A DNA stretch of 64,000 nucleotides from Salinadaptatus halalkaliphilus (GCF_006543045.1 NZ_RBZW01000003.1:186001-250000), one strand, 5' to 3'; positions 53,339-63,642 are shown, counted from the first letter of the stretch. Made by a program: numbers and translations. The notes: generated by a model from the sequence alone, not told the origin.

Positions 53339-54094
53339 ATGGAGATCCGAATACAGGGTTCCGGCCCGACCGCCCCGTTTCTCAGCGCTCGAGGGCTCTT
53401 CGAAACCGAACACGACCTCTCGCTCCCCGTCGACGTTCACATCCGTGAGGACCCCGACGAGCGCACCTGGGCGGCTCACTACGACGACCGCCACGTCCTG
53501 AACATCTCCCAGCAGGCTGCCTCGAGTGCGATGGCTCGGGAACTCGCTCTCCACGAGTTCGCTCACATGGCCAGACACGAACAGAACCATCCATCACACA
53601 CCCAATCGACCGAGGAAGTTCTCTATCTCGCACTCGCCGGCAAGTCCGTCGAGCGTCGCAAACTCTCTCACTGCTATCAGATCGCCAATCACATGAAAGA
53701 TATCTACGCCGACGATATCACGCTCTCGGTCGGACCCGGCGAGAAACTGCTCGCCTTCCTCGAGTCCAGTCTCGCGATGGCCGTCGCGGATCGTCCGGCC
53801 ACGCCTACTCGAGCGGGCCTCGAACGGCTCTCATCCGGTTCCGATCCCGATATCACGGCTGTCAACGCGGCGTTCGCTCTTGCACTGGCCGAACGCCACG
53901 ATCTCCTCGAGGACGATCACCGGCTGTACGATCTCGCGTACGCGGCCGCGATGGATGCCCCCGACGTCGACTTCGAGGGGTTCAAATGCCGCTTCCGAGA
54001 ACTCGGCCGCGAAACCGACTCGAGCACCTACCGCCAGACCCTCGTCGACGCAACGCGGTCGTACGTCGCGAGCGAAGGCCAGGCGGCCGACTGA
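53339..54094 (+). CDS. DUF5781 protein with HExxH motif
   Basis: A 251-aa protein that I recognise as the haloarchaeal DUF5781 family. It carries LHEFAHMARHE at residues 71-81: His72, Glu73 and His76 form an HExxH zinc-protease-type motif, and a further His/Glu follows. The C-terminal half is alpha-helical (LAFLESSLAMAVADR, AAFALALAERHDLLEDDHRL). No signal peptide. A cytosolic metallopeptidase is suggested but not proven. Start at the ATG at 53339. Confidence 0.78.
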   Translation: MEIRIQGSGPTAPFLSARGLFETEHDLSLPVDVHIREDPDERTWAAHYDDRHVLNISQQAASSAMARELALHEFAHMARHEQNHPSHTQSTEEVLYLALAGKSVERRKLSHCYQIANHMKDIYADDITLSVGPGEKLLAFLESSLAMAVADRPATPTRAGLERLSSGSDPDITAVNAAFALALAERHDLLEDDHRLYDLAYAAAMDAPDVDFEGFKCRFRELGRETDSSTYRQTLVDATRSYVASEGQAAD

Positions 54095-54259
54095 ATCTGA
54101 GTTTGTGACAAAATCGCCTCAGAAACCAGTTTGGTTCGGGTACCACATTTCGATTCGCCATAACCGCTGATACGAACGTTCGAAGATATTTTGTTCGATT
54201 TTCGATTAAATACGCGTATCGCCACTATTATACGTGTAGCGAGGTTGTGTTCAAGAGCA

Positions 54260-54454
54260 ATGGCAGAAGGCAACGTTGATTTCTTCAACGACACTGGCGG
54301 CTACGGTTTCATTTCGACGGACGACGCGGACGATGACGTTTTCTTCCACATGGAAGACGTTGGCGGTCCGGACCTCGAAGAAGGCACAGACATCGAATTC
54401 GACATCGAGCAGGCCCCCAAGGGCCCCCGGGCAACCAACGTCACCCGTTTGTAA
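54260..54454 (+). CDS. cspA: cold-shock protein CspA-like
   Basis: A 64-aa protein with the RNP-1-like GYGFISTDD and RNP-2-like VFFHMEDV motifs of the cold-shock OB fold, in an unusually acidic form. It binds single-stranded nucleic acids as an RNA chaperone. Start at MAEGNVDFFND (54260); a TATA-like TTATAC lies about 30 nt upstream, so little or no leader is expected. Confidence 0.93.
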   Translation: MAEGNVDFFNDTGGYGFISTDDADDDVFFHMEDVGGPDLEEGTDIEFDIEQAPKGPRATNVTRL

Positions 54455-54668
54455 ACGGCTGCGCGATTGACCGGTTTTCGTTTTATTGTAGCTATCGACG
54501 ACAGTCGTTACTGTACGCTGGCGACGCATCGTTCGATAGCCCTGCGACTAGACACCACGTCGGTCCCACCGACAGCGACACGACCGGTTCTAGCGACGTG
54601 AGTCGGGGTACGCATCCCGGACGGCGCTGAAAACATCGATTCTCCGCTCGCCTCGACGACGGGACCGG

Positions 54669-56507
54669 TTACTCGAGGACGACCAGCGTATCGCCCATAT
54701 CGACGCTCTGGTCTTCCTCGATGGCGATGTCGGTGACGGTGCCGCCGCGTTCGGCGACGATGTCGTTTTCCATCTTCATCGCCTCTAAGACGACCAGCAC
54801 GTCGCCGGCGGCGACCTCGTCGCCTTCCGCGACCTCGATGTCGAGAATGGTTCCCTGCATCTCAGCGTCGACGGTCTCGCCGTCGCCGGCGACATCGGCG
54901 TCGCCACCCGAGGAGCCCCCGGCCGGTTCCGGCGCGCTCGCCTGGCCGCCACCGACGTCGACGTCGCCGGCCGGAATCGCCGGTGCGCCGTGTTCCTCGA
55001 GTTCGACCTCAAATCGCTTGCCGTTGACCTCGACAGTGAACTCGCGTTCGACGGTCTCCTCGTCGTCGCTGGCGCCGTCGCCCGTGTCGCCGCCCCACTG
55101 CTGCTGAGCTTCTTCGATGCGGCTCTCGTCGAGTTCCTCGTCCAGATATTTCGTCGTGTGTGTGCTCTGGACGAACTCCTCGTCGGTCAGCATCAGGCGG
55201 TGGAACGGGATGATCGTCGGGATGCCCTCGATGTCGTACTCCCGAAGGGCACGCAGCGAGCGTTCGATACACTCCTCGCGGTCTTCGCCCCAGACGATCA
55301 GCTTCGCGATCATCGAGTCGTAGTCGGTGACCAGTTCGTCACCCTGTCGGAGCGCGTCGTCCATCCGAACGCCGATTCCCCCCGGCGGGTCGTAGGTCTC
55401 GAGCGTGCCGCCGGTCGCGGGCGCGAAGTCTTCGGCGGCGTTCTCGGCGTTGATGCGGAACTCGATAGCGTGGCCGTCGAACTCGACTTCCTCCTGGTCG
55501 AAGTCGATCTCCTCGCCGGCGGCGATCCGGAGCTGGCGTTTGACGATGTCGATACCCGTGATCTCCTCGGTGACGGTGTGTTCGACCTGAATGCGGGTGT
55601 TGACCTCGAGGAAGTAGAAGTTTGCGTCGGGGCCGAGTGGCTCGTCGGGGCCTCGTCCGGGCGCTTCCTCGACGAGGAACTCGACGGTGCCGGCGTTCGT
55701 GTACTCGGCTGCGGCGACCCCGCGGCGAGCGGCCTCGCCGATCTGCTCGCGGAGCTCGTCGGTCAGGGCCGCCGACGGCCCTTCCTCGATGACCTTCTGG
55801 TGACGGCGCTGGAGCGAACAGTCTCGTTCGCCCAGATGACGGACGTTACCGTGGGAATCGGCGACGATCTGGACCTCGATGTGGCGCGGGTTCTCGAGGT
55901 AGCGCTCGAGGTAGACCGAGTCGTTGTCGAAGTAGGCCTCACCCTCCCGCTGAGCGCTCTCGAGTTGGTCCTCGACCTCGCTTTCGTCCCAGACGACCTT
56001 CATCCCGCGGCCGCCGCCGCCACCTTCGGCCTTGATGGCGATCGGGTAGCCGTGTTTCTCGCCGAACGCCTCGACCTCCTCGGGGTCGGTGACGGGGTCG
56101 GTCGTCCCCGGGACGATCGGCACGTCGGCCTCGTCCATGATCGTTCGAGCTTTGGTCTTTTCGCCCAGCGACTCCATGGCGTCGCTCGACGGGCCGATCC
56201 AGGTGATTCCCTCCGCGTCTTCGACCTTGCTCGCGAATTCGGCGTTTTCGGCGAGGAAGCCGTAGCCCGGGTGGATCGCGTCGGCGTCGGCCTTGCGCGC
56301 GGCGTCGATGACAGCCTCGTGGTCGAGATAGGAGTCGGCCGCACGCGCGGGGCCGACGTTGTACGCTTCGTCGGCGTAGCGGACGTGCCCCGAGTCTTTG
56401 TCGGCCTCCGAGTAGATGGCGACGGTGCTAACGTTCAATTCTTCGCACGCTCGCATCACCCGGACGGCGATTTCCCCGCGGTTCGCGACGAGAACCTTCC
56501 TAAACAT
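54669..56507 (-). CDS. pccA: acetyl/propionyl-CoA carboxylase alpha subunit (biotin carboxylase + BCCP)
   Basis: A 612-aa subunit that carboxylates biotin and carries it. N-terminal ATP-grasp biotin carboxylase ([19 protein letters not shown], ending about residue 450), then a linker with Gly/Ser-rich repeats, and the biotinyl domain at the C-terminus with EAMKMEN (Lys578). With PccB it makes methylmalonyl-CoA from propionyl-CoA, or malonyl-CoA. Here it is separated from pccBX by two genes. Length typical. Confidence 0.94.
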   Translation of the reverse strand: MFRKVLVANRGEIAVRVMRACEELNVSTVAIYSEADKDSGHVRYADEAYNVGPARAADSYLDHEAVIDAARKADADAIHPGYGFLAENAEFASKVEDAEGITWIGPSSDAMESLGEKTKARTIMDEADVPIVPGTTDPVTDPEEVEAFGEKHGYPIAIKAEGGGGGRGMKVVWDESEVEDQLESAQREGEAYFDNDSVYLERYLENPRHIEVQIVADSHGNVRHLGERDCSLQRRHQKVIEEGPSAALTDELREQIGEAARRGVAAAEYTNAGTVEFLVEEAPGRGPDEPLGPDANFYFLEVNTRIQVEHTVTEEITGIDIVKRQLRIAAGEEIDFDQEEVEFDGHAIEFRINAENAAEDFAPATGGTLETYDPPGGIGVRMDDALRQGDELVTDYDSMIAKLIVWGEDREECIERSLRALREYDIEGIPTIIPFHRLMLTDEEFVQSTHTTKYLDEELDESRIEEAQQQWGGDTGDGASDDEETVEREFTVEVNGKRFEVELEEHGAPAIPAGDVDVGGGQASAPEPAGGSSGGDADVAGDGETVDAEMQGTILDIEVAEGDEVAAGDVLVVLEAMKMENDIVAERGGTVTDIAIEEDQSVDMGDTLVVLE

Positions 56508-56577
56508 TCCTGTCAGAACCGTCGTGGGGGCCCTACCTTACTTTTTCGCTACCAGTAGTACTGCCATCACCAGCCCC

Positions 56578-57237
56578 TCACCCGACGAGACGCTGTACGA
56601 TCGCGGCTTCTGCCTTTCGAAGGTGATTCGAGGCCGTCGACGACGCACAGCCGAGCGCGTCCGCAACGTCCTCGATCGACCCACTTCGAGGGAGCTCGTA
56701 GTAGCCACACTCGAGGCCGACAGTCAGCGCTTCGAGCTGTCGATCGGTGAGCGAGCCGGTCACTCGCCGGTGTCGCCGATCGAACTCGCCGATCTCCTGA
56801 ATCGCTGTGTCTACGTCTGTCGGCACGTTCTCGACCAGTTGTTGGAGGTTCGTTCCCTCGCCGACGATGGTCATCCGCATCGTCCCCGTCCGATCGAAGC
56901 CGATCGGCGGCAGGACGACGAGCTCGAGAGCTTCGAACGCCCGCCGGAATTGCCGGTCTTCCTCGCGAGTCTCCTGACAGACGTAGACGTAGAACGACGT
57001 ATCGTCGATCGGCGTCAGATCGTACCAGCGAACGCTCTCGACCGTCTCGATGGCCGATCGATACCGGTCGCGATCCGAGGCCTCGACGTAGAACAGTTCG
57101 TACTCGACGGGCTGGCCGGGCAGGAGATTCCACGTCAGCAGCTCCTCGTACTCGACGACATCGGTGTCCCGGATGAACGCCTGCATCGGGTGGAGCCACC
57201 GGTCGGGTTTTCGAAAACTGATCTCGAGGAACTTCAC
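56578..57237 (-). CDS. Bat-type HTH transcriptional regulator
   Basis: A 219-aa regulator starting MKFLEISFRKPDRWLHPMQA. The C-terminal HTH_10 domain begins LTDRQLEALTVGLECGYYELPRSGS and its recognition helix is ADALGCASSTASNHLRKAE. It is divergent from the P450 gene and follows pccA on the same strand, so it may control the P450 or the carboxylase genes. Confidence 0.84.
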   Translation of the reverse strand: MKFLEISFRKPDRWLHPMQAFIRDTDVVEYEELLTWNLLPGQPVEYELFYVEASDRDRYRSAIETVESVRWYDLTPIDDTSFYVYVCQETREEDRQFRRAFEALELVVLPPIGFDRTGTMRMTIVGEGTNLQQLVENVPTDVDTAIQEIGEFDRRHRRVTGSLTDRQLEALTVGLECGYYELPRSGSIEDVADALGCASSTASNHLRKAEAAIVQRLVG

Positions 57238-57327
57238 GGTACGTGCCTCGAGTGTTGGGCCTGGGAATATAAATTACCTAGTGGGTTCGACGCTACGCTC
57301 TCCTCGCGGGATCACGTAGCGATACGT

Positions 57328-58758
57328 ATGAGCGATTCTCGTTCCCGACCGAGCAACCCTGGATCCGAATCGGCGGACGCACGCAGCGACGATACTCGCG
57401 GTGACCGTGGTGGGGTCGATGAGGGCGCGCCGCTTCCGCCCGGCCCGGCTGGGCTTCCCGTCGCCGGCAACGTCCTACAGATCGTCTCGGATCCGCTGGG
57501 GTACGTCGACCGGCTACGGTCCTACGGCGATGTCGTCCACTACCAGATCTTCGGTCGCAAGTTTACTGCACTGCTGCACCCCGACCACGTCGAACGCGTT
57601 CTCGTCGGCGAGCCCGAGCGATTCGAGCAGTACGCCTTCGAAGAACTCAACGTCGACTTCGCCCCGGAAGGGCTCTTGATGAGCGAGGGCGAGCAGTGGC
57701 GACGACAGCGAGAACTGATACAGCCAGCGTTCTCGCCGGCCAGAATCGCCGCCTTCGCCGACGCCATCGTCGATCGAACGGCCACAGCCGCCGACGGCTG
57801 GGCGGACGGTCAGACCGTCGCCGTCGACCGCGCGTTCTCCGAACTCACCCTCGAGATTCTGACGACGACGTTGTTCGATCTCGAGTTGGCCGAGCGTCGC
57901 GAGACCGTCGCCGACGCTGCCAGCGCGATCAACGATCTCAGCGACGGCCGCTCCGTCTCCGCGTTTCTTCCAGGCTGGATCCCGACGCCGAGAAACGTCC
58001 GATGCAAACGACGACTTCGCCGGTTCGATGCGCTCGTTGCGGACCTGATCGCCGAGCGACGAGCGGACACGGGCGGTGCGGACGACCTGCTGTCGACCCT
58101 GCTCGAGGCTGCCGACGAGGCCGAGCCCGACCAGGGACTCTCCGACGAGGAACTGCGCGATCAGCTCGTCACCTTCCTCTTTGCCGGCCACGAGACGACC
58201 TCGCTAGCACTGACGTACGCGTGCTGGTCGCTCGCACACAATCCCGACGTCCGCGAGCGACTCGAGGCGGAACTCGAGGACATCTGTGGCGACCGGGAGC
58301 CGACGATGGCCGACGTTTCGGACCTGACCGACACTGAGCAAGTGATCGAAGAAACCCTGCGATTGTATCCGCCTGCGTTCATGATCGTCCGGAAAACGCG
58401 CGAAGACGTGGTATTCGACGGCTACCGCGTTCCCGAGGGAACGTCGATCACGCTACCGCAGTACGCCCTCCACCGAGACGAGCGATTCTGGGATCGTCCC
58501 GACGAGTTTCGACCCGATCGGTTCGCCGAAGGCAACGGTGGCGACGACCGGCCGGCGTACGCCTACTTCCCCTTCGGCGGCGGTCCCCGCCACTGCGTTG
58601 GGATGCGATTCGCGATGCTCGAGCTCAAGTTGGTGTTGGCGACGCTCCTCCGGCGTGTTCGGTTCGATGCGGCCGGTGACGCCGATCTCGAGTTGCGACC
58701 GACGACGACGCTCTCGCCCGATGATGACATTACGTTGACCGTCCGGCGGCGCCACTGA
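57328..58758 (+). CDS. cytochrome P450
   Basis: A 476-aa heme monooxygenase. The I-helix motif AGHETTSLALTYACWSLAHN is near residue 290 (AGHET), the ExxR of the K-helix is EETLR near 342, and the heme-binding loop is FGGGPRHCVG near 422 (Cys is the ligand). The first 40 residues are polar with no membrane anchor, so it is soluble. It lies between pccX and the HTH gene. Substrate unknown. Start at MSDSRSRPSNPG (57328), preceded by a non-coding antisense frame. Confidence 0.9.
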   Translation: MSDSRSRPSNPGSESADARSDDTRGDRGGVDEGAPLPPGPAGLPVAGNVLQIVSDPLGYVDRLRSYGDVVHYQIFGRKFTALLHPDHVERVLVGEPERFEQYAFEELNVDFAPEGLLMSEGEQWRRQRELIQPAFSPARIAAFADAIVDRTATAADGWADGQTVAVDRAFSELTLEILTTTLFDLELAERRETVADAASAINDLSDGRSVSAFLPGWIPTPRNVRCKRRLRRFDALVADLIAERRADTGGADDLLSTLLEAADEAEPDQGLSDEELRDQLVTFLFAGHETTSLALTYACWSLAHNPDVRERLEAELEDICGDREPTMADVSDLTDTEQVIEETLRLYPPAFMIVRKTREDVVFDGYRVPEGTSITLPQYALHRDERFWDRPDEFRPDRFAEGNGGDDRPAYAYFPFGGGPRHCVGMRFAMLELKLVLATLLRRVRFDAAGDADLELRPTTTLSPDDDITLTVRRRH

Positions 58759-58811
58759 ACGCGATCGAAGCGTCGAAAGAACGTGGTGAAGACGTGAAAG
58801 TGCAGTCCGTA

Positions 58812-59156
58812 TCAGAATCGGTCGGTTCGCCCGGCAGCCGTCCAGGGGTCGGTCGGTGTGTCACGTGGGACTCGAACGTGGCGCTGTTGCTGGGCGCGGA
58901 CGCGACTACTAAATGCCCAGCGTCTGTCGTCCCACGTCTCCTCCTCGTCGGCCGCTGCGGCGGCGACTGCCAGCGCGTGGTCGTGGACGTGGGCGCCGAT
59001 GGCGGCGACGATCGCCGCCGCTTCCGCGTCGTCGGCGTCGTCGGGTAGCTCGAGGTCGACGTCGCCCGGCAGCCTGGCCGCGACTGAGGCGGCTGTGGCA
59101 CCGTCTGTCGCCACCTCGCTCGACTCGCCAGCGTCCGTCTGATTCTGTGATGCCAT
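58812..59156 (-). CDS. pccX: PccX-like third subunit of acyl-CoA carboxylase
   Basis: A 114-aa protein directly downstream of pccB (6 nt gap). It has the acidic, Ala-rich composition ([39 protein letters not shown]) of the small PccX subunit that haloarchaeal propionyl-CoA carboxylases use in place of a bacterial epsilon subunit. Start at the ATG at 59156. Confidence 0.78.
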   Translation of the reverse strand: MASQNQTDAGESSEVATDGATAASVAARLPGDVDLELPDDADDAEAAAIVAAIGAHVHDHALAVAAAAADEEETWDDRRWAFSSRVRAQQQRHVRVPRDTPTDPWTAAGRTDRF

Positions 59157-59162
59157 CGGTCG

Positions 59163-60713
59163 TTACAGCGGGATGTTGCCGTGTTTCTTGTCCGGGTTGG
59201 TCTCGCGTTTCGTTTCGAGCATCTCGAGGTCGTCGATCAGGCGCGGACGGGTTTCAGTCGGCACGATGACATCGTCGAGAAAGCCCTTGTCGGTTGCCGT
59301 GTAGGGGTTGGCGAACTCCTCGCGGTACTCCTCGATGAGTTCGTCCCGGAGTTCGTCGGGGTTGTCCGACTCGGCGAGTTCCTTGCGATAGAGGATGTTG
59401 ACCGCGCCCTGTGGGCCCATGACGGCGATTTCGGCGGTCGGCCAGGCGTAGTTGACGTCGGCACCTAAGTTCTTCGAGGCCATCACACAGTAGGCGCCGC
59501 CGTAGGCTTTCCGCGTAATAACGGTCAGGAGCGGGACGGTCGCTTCCGCGTACGCGTAGAGAAGTTTTGCGCCGTGACGGATGATGCCGCGGTGTTCCTG
59601 GTCGGTCCCGGGCATGTAGCCGGGGACATCGACGAAGGTGACGATCGGGATGTTAAAGGAATCACAGAAGCGGACGAACCGCGACCCTTTTATCGAGGCA
59701 TCGACGGTGAGCGTGCCGGCGTTGACGCGGGGCTGGTTGGCGACCATGCCGACCGAGCGGCCGTCCAGTCGGCCGAAGCCGACGACGAGTTCCTTCGCGA
59801 AGTTGTCGGCGACCTCGAAAAAGGAGCCCTCGTCGACGACCGAATCGATGACATCGACCATATCGTACGGTTTCTGCGGGCTCGGGGGAACAATCGATTT
59901 GAGGTCCTCGTCGCGGCGGTCGGGATCGTCCCACGGATCGACTCGCGGTGGATCTTCGACGTTGTTCTGTGGGAGATAGGAAAGCAGTCGTCGAATGTCG
60001 TCTAAGGCCTGTTCTTCGCTCTCGCAGGCGAACTGGGCGACGCCGGTCTTGCCGGAGTGGGTCATCGCCCCGCCCAGTTCCTCGTGGGTGACTTCCTCAC
60101 CGGTGACGGTCTTGGTGACGCCGGGACCGGTGATGTACATGTGGCTCGTGTCCTTGACCATGAAGATGAAGTCCGTAATCGCCGGCGAGTAGACCGCACC
60201 GCCGGCACACGGGCCCATCGTCGCCGAGATCTGGGGCACGACGCCACTTGCTTCCTGATTGCGACGGAAGATCTCGGTGTAGCCGGCCAGACTCTTGACG
60301 CCCTCCTGAATGCGAGCGCCGGCGGAGTCGTTGAGCCCGATAACGGGTGCGCCGACCTCCATCGCCATATCCATGACCTTACAGACCTTCTCGGCGAACA
60401 CCTCGCCGAGCGACCCGCCAAAGACGGTAAAATCGTGCGCGAAGACGAAGACGGTTCGTCCGTTGACCTCACCGTAGCCCGTCACGACGCCGTCACCGGG
60501 AATCTGCTTTTCCTCCATCCCGAACTGGCTCGTCTGGTGAGTCCGAAGCTGGTCGAACTCCGTGAAGGTATCCTCGTCGAGGAAGTAATCGATCCGCTCG
60601 CGAGCGGTCATCTTCCCCTTGTCGTGTTGTTTCTCGATCCGCTCTTGCCCACCACCGAGGCGTGCCTCCTCGCGAAGCTCCTCGAGTTCGTCGATCCGGT
60701 CTTCCATTGTCAT
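59163..60713 (-). CDS. pccB: acyl-CoA carboxylase carboxyltransferase beta subunit PccB
   Basis: A 516-aa carboxyltransferase that transfers the carboxyl group from biotin to acyl-CoA. The N-terminal MTMEDRIDELEELREEARLGGG, GPCAGGAVYSPAITDF (near 168) and later FVDVPGYMPGTDQEHRGIIRHGAKLLYAY and MASKNLGADVNYAWP are the oxyanion-hole and CoA-binding motifs. The gene is upstream of pccX and probably in one unit with it. A start at the next Met (two codons later) is possible. Confidence 0.95.
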   Translation of the reverse strand: MTMEDRIDELEELREEARLGGGQERIEKQHDKGKMTARERIDYFLDEDTFTEFDQLRTHQTSQFGMEEKQIPGDGVVTGYGEVNGRTVFVFAHDFTVFGGSLGEVFAEKVCKVMDMAMEVGAPVIGLNDSAGARIQEGVKSLAGYTEIFRRNQEASGVVPQISATMGPCAGGAVYSPAITDFIFMVKDTSHMYITGPGVTKTVTGEEVTHEELGGAMTHSGKTGVAQFACESEEQALDDIRRLLSYLPQNNVEDPPRVDPWDDPDRRDEDLKSIVPPSPQKPYDMVDVIDSVVDEGSFFEVADNFAKELVVGFGRLDGRSVGMVANQPRVNAGTLTVDASIKGSRFVRFCDSFNIPIVTFVDVPGYMPGTDQEHRGIIRHGAKLLYAYAEATVPLLTVITRKAYGGAYCVMASKNLGADVNYAWPTAEIAVMGPQGAVNILYRKELAESDNPDELRDELIEEYREEFANPYTATDKGFLDDVIVPTETRPRLIDDLEMLETKRETNPDKKHGNIPL

Positions 60714-60961
60714 GATTGATCCCTCACGTTGTTGGTCATCGGGCGGAGAAACGGTGAGGCAAATGAAAAACGTTCTGCAATTAGCTATGGGCGATCCGGC
60801 CGGCGAGTTGGGTATCTCGTTTCATGCTTTCGACTCGATCATAGATTGTCGGCCAGCGACCAATCCTCCACTATTTTATACTTTTGTGAGGCGATAACGG
60901 TTTCTACCGACAGTTAATGTCCCGAACCGGGAGAGGTGCCGTCGTACTGTTGTACAAACCC

Positions 60962-60969
60962 TTATATAT
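60962..60969 (+). promoter_or_regulatory. TATA box of the ABC binding-protein gene
   Basis: TTATATAT at 60962-60969 is a strong archaeal TATA box. With the usual 25-27 nt spacing transcription begins near 60991, which makes the ATG at 60993 the first in the message. Confidence 0.55.
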
Positions 60970-60992
60970 TGGTACTCACCATTATGGGTCGT

Positions 60993-62246
60993 ATGGGACG
61001 AAACGTCAGCAGACGAAGGGTGCTTGCTGGAATCGGTGCTGGAAGTGCGATAACGCTTGCGGGCTGTCTCGACGGCGAGGCAGGGAACGGTAACGGCAAC
61101 GGCAATGGCGGCGGCGCGAGCGGCGATGCCGACGCAATGGTGGGTGTGTTGGCTCCGGTGACGGGTGACCTCGGCGATCTCGGTACCCCGATCAGGGATG
61201 CCGGTATTCTGCCGGGAACGCAACTCGAAGATGCCGGCGTCGACTTCGAGATCGACATCCGCCAAGAGGATACCGAAACGGACCCCGAAGCGGGGATGAC
61301 CGGCGCTCAGTCGCTGGTTGATGCGGGCTACCCAGCCATTACGGGCGCGGCATCGTCGGCTGTCACGATCGCAGTCGCCGAAGACGTCTACTTCCCGAAC
61401 GAGGTCGTCGGAATCTCGCCGGCAAGTACGTCTCCGGATATCACAGACATGAACGGCGACTTCCTCCTTCGAACCTGTCCGAGCGACGCCTGGCAGGGCG
61501 AAGCGATGGCCGAAATCGCCTACCAGGAAGAGGGCGCAGAAACAGCCTCCACGTTCTTCCTCAACAACGACTACGGCCAGGGACTCGCCGACACGTTCGT
61601 CGAAGCTTTCGATGCCGAGGGCGGCGAAATCTACGAAGAAGTCGCGTTCGAATCCGAACAGCCCTCTTACAGCTCCGAACTCGAGTCGGCACTCGGCGAC
61701 GACCCGGATCTGTTGATGATCGTCGGCTACCCCGACAGCGGCGAACAGATCTTCCGTGACTACTACGCGGACTTCGACGACGGAACGACGATCATGGTGC
61801 CCGACGGCCTCCAGAGCAACAGCCTCCCCGGCAACGTCGACAACGAAATGGCAAACGTCATCGGGACGGCCCCATCCGCGGCCGGCCCCGGCATCGAGAC
61901 GTTCACCGATCTGTTCGAAGCCGAATACGGTTCCGGTCCGGGCGTGTTCAACGCACAGGCCTACGACGCGACGGCGCTGCACATCCTCGCCCAGGTCGCC
62001 GGCGGTGGACAGGGATCGTCGCTCAGCGACCAGATCCGAGAGATCGCCGCCCCCGGCGGCGAAGTCGTCGGGCCGGACAACCTCCCCGAAGCCCTCGAGA
62101 TGGCTGCGGCCGGCGACGAGATCGAGTACCAGGGTGCCTCGGGCGACGTCGTCTTCGACGAAAACGGTGACCTCGACGCCGTCACCTACGATATCTTCGA
62201 CTTCGACATGGACGGGTACAACGTCACCGACGAGTACGTGTTCTAA
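60993..62246 (+). CDS. branched-chain amino acid type ABC transporter substrate-binding lipoprotein
   Basis: A 417-aa secreted binding protein. The N-terminus (NVSRRRVLAGIGAGSAITLAGC) is a twin-arginine signal followed by a lipobox, so it is exported folded and anchored by lipid. A Gly/Asn linker follows, then a Leu/Ile/Val-BP-type fold (MVGVLAPVTGDLGDLG, ending NVTDEYVF). The ligand could be an amino acid, amide or urea; the permease genes are not adjacent. Start at 60993 because the TATA box at 60962-60969 would put the message start just before it; the ATG at 60984 lies upstream of that point. Confidence 0.82.
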   Translation: MGRNVSRRRVLAGIGAGSAITLAGCLDGEAGNGNGNGNGGGASGDADAMVGVLAPVTGDLGDLGTPIRDAGILPGTQLEDAGVDFEIDIRQEDTETDPEAGMTGAQSLVDAGYPAITGAASSAVTIAVAEDVYFPNEVVGISPASTSPDITDMNGDFLLRTCPSDAWQGEAMAEIAYQEEGAETASTFFLNNDYGQGLADTFVEAFDAEGGEIYEEVAFESEQPSYSSELESALGDDPDLLMIVGYPDSGEQIFRDYYADFDDGTTIMVPDGLQSNSLPGNVDNEMANVIGTAPSAAGPGIETFTDLFEAEYGSGPGVFNAQAYDATALHILAQVAGGGQGSSLSDQIREIAAPGGEVVGPDNLPEALEMAAAGDEIEYQGASGDVVFDENGDLDAVTYDIFDFDMDGYNVTDEYVF

Positions 62247-62357
62247 CGCGACTCCACAGTGCGCGACCGGCGGCGTGTGATCGCCGGTCGATTTTTCGTG
62301 CCACTCGAGGCGCCTCGAGTGGTGCACGGACGCTACCAACCGACAGCTGTGGCGCTG

Positions 62358-62633
62358 TCACACGTCGAAGTACTGGCGTTCCCAGGCTCTGCGGGCGTCG
62401 ATCGACTCGCGGCCGGCGTCGGTGATCGCGTAGTAGTTGGTCCGCCGATCGAGTTCACCTTTCTCGACGAGCCCCTTGTTGACGACTGTATCGAGGTTGG
62501 GATAGAGTCGGCCGTGATTGATTTCGCCCTCGTAATACGCCTCGACGTCGTCTTTGATTGCCTGGCCCGACGGCCGGTCGCTGCCGGCGATCACGTACAG
62601 CAGGTCGCGCTGAAATCCGGTTAGATCGTCCAT
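62358..62633 (-). CDS. PadR-family transcriptional regulator
   Basis: A 91-aa protein: MDDLTGFQRDLLYVIAGSDR, then GQAIKDDVEAYYEGEINHGRLYPNLDTVVNKGLVEKG, a PadR winged-helix domain with its recognition helix in NHGRLYPNLD. The C-terminus (RRTNYYAITDAGRESIDARRAW) is the wing and dimerisation helix. It acts alone; the likely regulated gene is not evident. Convergent with the binding-protein gene. Confidence 0.85.
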   Translation of the reverse strand: MDDLTGFQRDLLYVIAGSDRPSGQAIKDDVEAYYEGEINHGRLYPNLDTVVNKGLVEKGELDRRTNYYAITDAGRESIDARRAWERQYFDV

Positions 62634-62826
62634 GGTCTACCCATACGACCGTTCCGGCGGATCGGCTATTTGTTATCGATTACGTATTGGCACTCTCGAG
62701 GCGTTCAGGCCCTAGATACGGTGTTGTGGGGCCGACTACTCGATGGTAGTCGGTCGTGTCCGTCGGGGCCGATCGGCTCGACCCGTCTCGAACCGTTTAC
62801 CATCCCTCGCTGGCTACGAGGTGCGT

Positions 62827-63552
62827 ATGACGACCGGATCTTCCATCCGCGCCCCACCGTCGGCCGCCCAGGTCGGGCTGATCGGCCTGTTCGTGACGGC
62901 ACTGGTGACGGCACAGTTGACCGCCTCGAAGGTGCTGGCGTTTCCGCTGCCCGTCGACCTCCCGCTCACAGGCGCCGAACTGGTGTTGCCCGGCGCGGCG
63001 CTTGCCTACGCGCTGACGTTTTTGGCGAGCGACTGCTACGCCGAGCTGTACGGCCGCCGAGCGGCTCAGATCGTCGTCAACGTCGCGTTCGTGATGAACT
63101 TCGTCGTCCTCGCGCTGGTGTGGTCGACGATCGCCGCACCGGCCGACGCGACCAGCATCGATCCCGGGATGTTCGCCGATGTCCTCGGTGCGTCGACAAA
63201 CATCGTGCTCGGGAGCTTGCTCGCGTACCTCGTGAGCCAAAACTGGGATGTCGTCGTCTTCCACCGAATTCGCGAGTACACCGGCCGCGAAAAGCTCTGG
63301 CTGCGAAACATCGCTTCGACGGCGAGCAGCCAGGCTATCGACACCGTCATTTTCGTGGCCATCGCTTTCGCCATCGCCCCTGCCATCCTCGGCGTCGGCG
63401 TCGTCCTCGGCCTCGAGACGCTGCTTGCGCTGATGGTCGGCCAGTACCTGCTGAAACTCGGTATCGCCGTCCTCGATACGCCGATCGTCTACGCCGTCGT
63501 CCACCTCGTGCGCTCGCGTGACGGCCTCGAAGTCGCGGAAGCGACCACCTAA
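62827..63552 (+). CDS. YhhQ/VUT-family queuosine precursor transporter
   Basis: A 241-aa membrane protein of about six helices with the VUT-1 family core: ALVTAQLTASKVLAF, FLASDCYAELYGR, and NWDVVVFHRIREYTGREKLWLRNIASTASSQAIDTVIFVAIAF. The family imports queuine or the precursors preQ0/preQ1; archaea use preQ0 for archaeosine in tRNA. Start at MTTGSSIRAPP (62827). Confidence 0.85.
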   Translation: MTTGSSIRAPPSAAQVGLIGLFVTALVTAQLTASKVLAFPLPVDLPLTGAELVLPGAALAYALTFLASDCYAELYGRRAAQIVVNVAFVMNFVVLALVWSTIAAPADATSIDPGMFADVLGASTNIVLGSLLAYLVSQNWDVVVFHRIREYTGREKLWLRNIASTASSQAIDTVIFVAIAFAIAPAILGVGVVLGLETLLALMVGQYLLKLGIAVLDTPIVYAVVHLVRSRDGLEVAEATT

Positions 63553-63642
63553 ACCTCGGTAGGTGTCGCCATCTGCACTGTGTGCTCGAGTTCCCGTCGA
63601 CACCAACGGGAGCGTTTTGCCCGTGGCGTCGTATCGGCACAT

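Noticed and set aside
54990-56558. 522-aa open frame on the plus strand
   Set aside because: Antisense to pccA; no motif.
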